Assembly: GCA_021737615.1 (NCBI GenBank)
Contig: JAIPDR010000008.1
Location: 1-36,764 of the forward strand
Origin: Desulfohalobiaceae bacterium
GTDB lineage: Bacteria > Desulfobacterota > Desulfovibrionia > Desulfovibrionales > Desulfothermaceae
Length of the DNA: 36,764 nt
Direction: 5' to 3'
Within the stretch, counting starts at the first letter, position 1. Each line of letters begins with the position of its first letter. The notes below the pieces were generated by a model. It saw only the letters and a list, made by a program, of their open reading frames with translations. It made no database searches and was not told the origin of the DNA. This document shows positions 32,748-36,764 of the stretch, in pieces. The position numbers and the translations under genes are program-made.

Positions 32748-33442
32748 CAGTGTTCGATTCTATTTTTTAAAAAAAGCAGGGCCAGATTGACTCCAAAGGC
32801 GATCACCAGAAGGACGAGTCCCAGGGCGATTCCCAGGGCAAACTGACCTTTGTTCGTCTCCAGGGCAATGGCTGTGGTGATGGTTCTGGTGTACCACTTG
32901 ATGTTTCCGCCGACCATCATGGAAATGCCGACTTCGGAGACAATCCGTCCGTAAGCCGTGACCGCTGCCGCCAAAAGGCTGAACCTGGCCTCCCGGACCG
33001 TAGTCAGCAGGACCCTCTTTTTATCCGCGCCAAGTGTCAGAAGGGTCCTTGTGAGCCTCCTGTCCAGATTTTCCACGGCCGTCGCAGTCAGGGCCGTGAT
33101 GATCGGCAGCCCGAGAATGGTCTGCCCGATGGCGATCCCCGGCAGGGTGAAGAGCAGATCGAGCTGTCCCAGAGGTCCTCGCGACGAGATAAAGGTATAG
33201 ACCAGCAGACCGATGACCACGGTAGGAAAGGAGAGCAGGGTGTCCACCAGGAGCCGGATCCCCTTTTTGCCGGGGAACTGATAATGACCCAGCAGAAAGC
33301 CCAGTGGAACCCCGAAAAAGAGACTTGCGGCGATGGACAGGGAAGAGACCCTGAGGGTGCACCAGACCGCGGAATAGGTCTCCGGATGTCCGGAAAATAG
33401 AAAATCAAGGGCCTTGAGCAGACCCTGCCAGATGTAGTCCAT
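32747..33442 (-). CDS. tupB: ABC transporter permease, tungstate type (TupB-like)
   Basis: Inner-membrane permease with about five to six helices and the EAA-loop region LLTLGADKKRVLLTTVREARFSLL. The sequences FPTVVIGLLVYTFISSRGPLG and AEVG-like SEVGISMMVGGNIKWYTRTITTAIALETNKG closely resemble TupB tungstate permeases. The ATG at 33442 (MDYIWQG) is preferred. A longer frame to 33511 would begin MDSGLRRNDG, which is read out of a dispersed intergenic repeat and is not real coding sequence. No substrate-binding protein (TupA) gene lies upstream or downstream in the window. Confidence 0.85.
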   Translation of the reverse strand: MDYIWQGLLKALDFLFSGHPETYSAVWCTLRVSSLSIAASLFFGVPLGFLLGHYQFPGKKGIRLLVDTLLSFPTVVIGLLVYTFISSRGPLGQLDLLFTLPGIAIGQTILGLPIITALTATAVENLDRRLTRTLLTLGADKKRVLLTTVREARFSLLAAAVTAYGRIVSEVGISMMVGGNIKWYTRTITTAIALETNKGQFALGIALGLVLLVIAFGVNLALLFLKNRIEH

Positions 33443-33483
33443 TTTGCGTACTTTCAGTTCGTCAGTTGCCTCATTCTCTTGTC

Positions 33484-33511
33484 CGTCATTCCGGCGGAGG
33501 CCGGAATCCAA
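33484..33511. repeat. Dispersed palindromic repeat of the GTCATTCCGGC type
   Basis: ATTCCGGC (33488-33495) and GCCGGAAT (33500-33507) form a perfect inverted repeat with a GGAG spacer, flanked by GTC and CCA. This is the widespread intergenic element that produces false N-termini reading MDSGLRRNDG. Confidence 0.75.
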
Positions 33512-34120
33512 TCAGACGATGCCATGATATAAATCCTGCGGAGCCTGGATACTTCACTTTTGCAGACTGCGGATTCCGGGAAGAACAAAAACAAAGATGC
33601 TGATAAAGTTGTTTTTTGTCAACAAATAAGTCTATAAAAAAATTATGGACTATAAATTACCAAAAACAACATAGATCCAAAAAGGATCAGGAAGCGCTGA
33701 AACCGATGCTGCAATTAGATTGACTCATCCGGCCACTCCACAGTAGATCAAGCCCGCAGCTGGTCTTTAATTATTCCCGGCCTTGATCATCGAGTTGCCT
33801 GCGGGCCAGGTCTCTGTCATACCGGTTGACAGCCGCTGGCTTGGACATTGCCCAGCACTGGCATCTCTGATAGAGTCAAATTCTAGTCTTTGGGTATGGA
33901 TCGTCGGATCGGCAGGTTGGAGGGCAGAGGGCGCGGGAAGAAGAGAGAGGTCAGAGGTCAGCCCTGCCTCTGGCAGGCCTGACATATAATTAATTAATTT
34001 ATACAAGAATATTTAGACAGGCTATTATGTAATTGGGTTGAAGTCCGTAATTGCCAGTTTGATCGAGGCAGAAACTTCGAAAAAATGGCGATGGAGTTCT
34101 ACACGAGCTAGTCTTTATCT

Positions 34121-34154
34121 GTCATTCTGAGCGAGTCAGCGAGCGAAGAATCCC
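34121..34154. repeat. Dispersed repeat of the GTCATTCTGAGCG...GCGAAGAATC type
   Basis: GTCATTCTGAGCGAGTCAGC followed by GAGCGAAGAATCCC is the common bacterial intergenic palindromic element, here with an extra GAGTCAGC insertion relative to its usual short form as I recall it. Confidence 0.6.
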
Positions 34155-34217
34155 TTTTCTTCAGCAGGCCTGCTTTTTTTGAAAACAAATGAAGTTTCAT
34201 ACCAGTATCTATAATTT

Positions 34218-36020
34218 ATGCCAACGTCTGGTATAAGTCGAAACATGGCACACAAAACTACATACCGCTGGCTCGGCCTGCCGCCCTGGATCCTCATGGC
34301 TACGGCCCTGATCCTGATCCCGGTCCTTGCCTTCTGGACTTACACCAATCTGGCCAGGGAGAACCAATTCATAACCCGGCTCCTACTGGATAAGGGGACC
34401 GCCCTGATCAGGTCGTTCGAAGCAGGCACCCGCACAGGGATGATGGGCATGATGGGCATGCGTGCCGGGAGCTTCAGGGTACAGAGACTCCTCACTGAAA
34501 CGGCCCAGCAGCCCGATATCAGCTACATCATCCTGACCGACAGCCAGGGGGTCATTCTGGCCCACAACGACCCGGAAAGGATCGGCGACCGCCACGGACA
34601 GACCCTGAATCTGGAAACGATCGCCGCCTCCGGAGAGATCAACTGGCGAAGGATAGAGCATTCAGGATCAGCCGACACCTTTGAAGTTTTTCGCCGCTTT
34701 CTCCCGGCCCACGGTCCCCAGAGCAGGATGCATCAAAACATGATGCGGTCCAAACATCCCGACCGCCTTCCTTCAAGCAGAAAGGACCGCCCCTTGGGCG
34801 ACGAACAGATCATCTTCGTCGGTCTGAACACAAAATTCATTGATGCCGCTCTCAAAAGCGACACCCGGCATTCAGTCATCATGGGCCTGATCCTCATCCT
34901 GATCACCTTCGGAGGATTTTTTTCCCTGTTTTTGGTCCAGGCCTACCAGAGCACCAGGATAAACCTCTCCAGGATCAAGGCCTTTTCCGACAACGTCGTG
35001 GAAAAGATGCCCATCGGACTCATCACGGTTGATTCCGGGAACAGGATTGTTTCTTACAACCAGGCCGCTGAGTCCATATTGAAACCCTGGGTATCAGAAG
35101 CCATGATCGGAAAACAATTCCAAGAGGTTTTCCCGGCTCAACTCGCGGATCTCCTTCGCAGGACCGGCAGGCAAGATAAAGTGCTTCAGCAGGAAATCGA
35201 GGTGCCCGCCCCATCCGCGAAAAGACTCCCCATGGACATCAGCATTTCTCCCCTGGCAGACGACAACGGTGTGTCCCTCGGCCGGATCGTCCTTATCCGG
35301 GACCTTTCCGAAATTCAGGAATTGAAGAAAGAGATCGAAAAAAACAGACGCCTGGCCTCCCTGGGCAAACTCGCCGCCGGCATCGCTCATGAAATCAGGA
35401 ACCCCTTGAGCTCCATACGCGGTTTCGCCACCTTTTTCAAGGAGAGTTATCAAGGCCGGCCCGACTTTGAAAACACCGCTGAAATCATGATTCAGGAAGT
35501 GGATCGGTTGAACCGGGTCATCAACCAGCTCTTGGAGTTCGCCAAACCACTGGAAATAAATAAAAAAAACACATCAGTACCCAACCTCCTGCAACACTCG
35601 CTGCGCATGGTCGAACCTGAGGCCAGGACCAAAGGAGTCAGGGTAGAAAAGAAATTCGACCCGGCTCTGGATCCGGCTGCGCTTGACCAGGACAGGATCA
35701 ATCAGGTCCTGCTCAACCTCTATTTGAACAGCATTGAATCCATGCCTGAGGGAGGCCTCCTCACGGTCCGGGCGCAAGAAGATAAAGACCCGGAGAAGAT
35801 CCGCATCACCATCACTGATACCGGGGCCGGAATCAAGCAGGAGGACATGGTGCACATCTTCGACCCCTATTTCACGACGAAACAATCAGGGACAGGTTTG
35901 GGGCTGGCCATCTCCCACAAGATCGTGGAGGCCCATAACGGCGAAATCAGGCTTTCCAGCGAGCCGGGGCAAGGGACCACGGCTATCCTTATCCTGCCAA
36001 AGCAGAGTGAAAAGCAATGA
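34218..36020 (+). CDS. ZraS-like sensor histidine kinase with Met/His-rich sensor loop
   Basis: Two-component membrane kinase. The first helix is near residues 23-43, the periplasmic sensor spans about 45-215, the second helix is near 218-240, a PAS domain runs about 255-365, then come HisKA and HATPase. The phospho-acceptor is H391 in AAGIAHEIRNP. The N box (NLYLNSIESM), G1 (DTGAGI) and G2 (GTGLGLA) are intact. The sensor loop carries GMMGMMGM and later HGPQSRMHQNMMRSKH, potential soft-metal ligands. The partner regulator gene follows after 54 bp. The ATG at 34245 (MAHKTT) is an alternative start and fits the upstream TATAAT better. ZraS senses zinc or envelope stress in enterobacteria; here copper or another metal is possible. 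Confidence 0.87.
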   Translation: MPTSGISRNMAHKTTYRWLGLPPWILMATALILIPVLAFWTYTNLARENQFITRLLLDKGTALIRSFEAGTRTGMMGMMGMRAGSFRVQRLLTETAQQPDISYIILTDSQGVILAHNDPERIGDRHGQTLNLETIAASGEINWRRIEHSGSADTFEVFRRFLPAHGPQSRMHQNMMRSKHPDRLPSSRKDRPLGDEQIIFVGLNTKFIDAALKSDTRHSVIMGLILILITFGGFFSLFLVQAYQSTRINLSRIKAFSDNVVEKMPIGLITVDSGNRIVSYNQAAESILKPWVSEAMIGKQFQEVFPAQLADLLRRTGRQDKVLQQEIEVPAPSAKRLPMDISISPLADDNGVSLGRIVLIRDLSEIQELKKEIEKNRRLASLGKLAAGIAHEIRNPLSSIRGFATFFKESYQGRPDFENTAEIMIQEVDRLNRVINQLLEFAKPLEINKKNTSVPNLLQHSLRMVEPEARTKGVRVEKKFDPALDPAALDQDRINQVLLNLYLNSIESMPEGGLLTVRAQEDKDPEKIRITITDTGAGIKQEDMVHIFDPYFTTKQSGTGLGLAISHKIVEAHNGEIRLSSEPGQGTTAILILPKQSEKQ

Positions 36021-36074
36021 TCAAAATGAAACTCCTCTGTGAGTCTGTATAATCAATGGAGAGGCTGCGAAATC

Positions 36075-36764
36075 ATGAACAAAAAAGCCAAGATCCTGCT
36101 CGTGGACGACGACGCCGGGCACCGGGCCATGCTCAGGACCGTGCTCAGCTCGAGCGGCTATCACATCCAGGAGGCAGACGACGGCTCTACCGCCATCGAC
36201 ATGGTCCGCCGGGAGCCTTTCGATCTCATTTTACTGGACCTCCGGATGCTCAAGGTCTCCGGTCTGGAGGCCCTGACCGCCATCAAGGAGTACAATCCCG
36301 CTATTCCGATCATTGTCATGACCGCCTATGCTTCGGTGGAGACGGCAGTCGAAACCTTGAAGAGCGGGGCCTATGACTACCTGACCAAGCCCCTGGACAT
36401 GGATGAGCTGCGTCTGGTCATCGAGCGGGCCCTGGACCATGACCGGCTCCGCAAGGAAAACCTGCAGCTCAAAGAAAGCCTGAGTTCTCAGTTTGACCGC
36501 CAGAAGATCATCGGCCGCAGCCGGGCCATGGTCGATCTTCTGGAGACGGTCGCTCAAGTGGCCCCTTCCGAGGCCATCGTCCTCATCAGCGGTGAGTCCG
36601 GCACCGGCAAGGAAGTGGTTGCCGAAGCCCTTCACGCCAACAGCCCCAGAAAGGAAAAACCCTTTGTCAAGATAAACTGCGCCGCAATCACGGAAACTCT
36701 GATCGAGTCCGAGCTCTTCGGCCATGAAAAAGGCGCATTCACCGGAGCCCACCGGAAAAAAGAG
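36075..36764 (+). CDS. ZraR/NtrC-family sigma-54 response regulator (partial, runs off window)
   Basis: The ATG at 36075 opens an in-frame coding sequence that continues past the window end (230 codons visible). Residues 1-120 are a normal receiver, with the acidic group D11-D12-D13, phospho-acceptor D55 in LILLDLRM, Thr in IVMTAYAS and Lys in YLTKPLD. A linker helix leads to the AAA+ domain with Walker A GESGTGKE and the sigma-54-binding GAFTGA near the end of the window. The AAA+ remainder and the HTH are missing only because the window stops. It pairs with the sensor kinase just upstream. A ribosome site GGAGAGG lies about 13 bp before the ATG. Confidence 0.92.
   Translation, partial: MNKKAKILLVDDDAGHRAMLRTVLSSSGYHIQEADDGSTAIDMVRREPFDLILLDLRMLKVSGLEALTAIKEYNPAIPIIVMTAYASVETAVETLKSGAYDYLTKPLDMDELRLVIERALDHDRLRKENLQLKESLSSQFDRQKIIGRSRAMVDLLETVAQVAPSEAIVLISGESGTGKEVVAEALHANSPRKEKPFVKINCAAITETLIESELFGHEKGAFTGAHRKKE

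Larger units (their letters stand above)
33443..34217. other. Non-coding stretch of 0.78 kb with repeats and a hairpin
   Basis: No supported gene. Contents seen: the GTCATTCC repeat at 33486-33511; an A+T-rich segment near 33595-33680; a 12-bp hairpin with one mismatch and TCT loop at 33957-33983 (GTCAGCCCTGCC/GGCAGGCCTGAC), followed by A+T-rich sequence; the GTCATTCTGAGCG repeat at 34121; AGCAGGCCTGCT plus a T-run at 34163-34181; and a TATAAT box at 34210-34215 that would suit the sensor-kinase gene if it starts at the second ATG (34245). Confidence 0.5.

Noticed and set aside
33443-33511. N-terminal extension of the TupB-like permease beginning MDSGLRRNDG
   Set aside because: This is translation of a common dispersed palindromic repeat; the ATG at 33442 starts the conserved protein.
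33767-34006. Minus-strand frame of 79 codons in the long non-coding region
   Set aside because: No domain and no ribosome site; it includes an inverted repeat, and no TupA-like features are present.
36056-36376. Frame of 106 codons beginning MERLRNHEQ
   Set aside because: It is out of frame with the response regulator whose receiver motifs start at the ATG at 36075.
1-36764. CRISPR arrays, tRNA or rRNA genes, insertion sequences
   Set aside because: No regularly spaced repeats, no cloverleaf or rRNA-like sequence, and no transposase or terminal inverted repeats were recognised.

Overview
The window looks like a chromosomal segment of a Gram-negative, probably deltaproteobacterial (Desulfobacterota-like) bacterium. 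This is inferred from the exosortase/PEP-CTERM gene set, sigma-54 enhancer-binding proteins, outer-membrane barrels and the general protein style; no rRNA or other phylogenetic marker is present. I see no tRNA, rRNA, CRISPR array, transposase or prophage.

Region 1 (about 0.2-12.2 kb, minus strand) is an exosortase-linked exopolysaccharide (EPS) locus. In transcription order it holds a PrsR-like sigma-54 activator, a Wzz-type chain-length protein, a tyrosine autokinase, an initiating sugar-phosphate transferase, a Wza-type export protein, an outer-membrane barrel, EpsI, the exosortase, a DUF3473-type polysaccharide deacetylase, and a PAS-PAS-GGDEF diguanylate cyclase. Region 2 (12.4-20.4 kb, plus strand) holds a PilZ/pseudo-histidine-kinase protein, the TPR lipoprotein PrsT, an XrtA-type ATPase with a C-terminal region resembling the C-terminal lobe of phage T4 lysozyme, a CPBP membrane protease, and a PEP-CTERM substrate protein. 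The substrate gene has a clear -24/-12 (sigma-54) promoter, a long structured leader and a strong terminator. These genes fit one programme: c-di-GMP made by the cyclase is read by PilZ, RpoN/PrsR activates surface-protein genes, and exosortase sorts the PEP-CTERM protein during EPS secretion.

Region 3 (20.4-31.9 kb) is the most unusual part. A tight six-gene minus-strand operon encodes a PEP-CTERM-associated FeeM-like acyltransferase, a LolA-like periplasmic protein, an MMPL/RND exporter, a zinc-ribbon PP-loop ATPase, an acyl-AMP/CoA ligase and a thioester-reductase-like SDR. The last three genes are coupled by 4-bp ATGA overlaps. Divergent to it is an acyltransferase fused to a Crp/Fnr-like regulator, followed by a DUF1302-type outer-membrane protein. 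My reading, which is inference, is a dedicated pathway that makes, modifies and exports an acylated small molecule or lipid.

Region 4 (32.1-36.8 kb) holds tungstate-type ABC genes (TupB and TupC, without an adjacent TupA), a 0.78-kb non-coding stretch with dispersed bacterial repeats, and a ZraS/ZraR-like two-component pair. The sensor's periplasmic loop is rich in Met and His, and the regulator gene runs off the window end.
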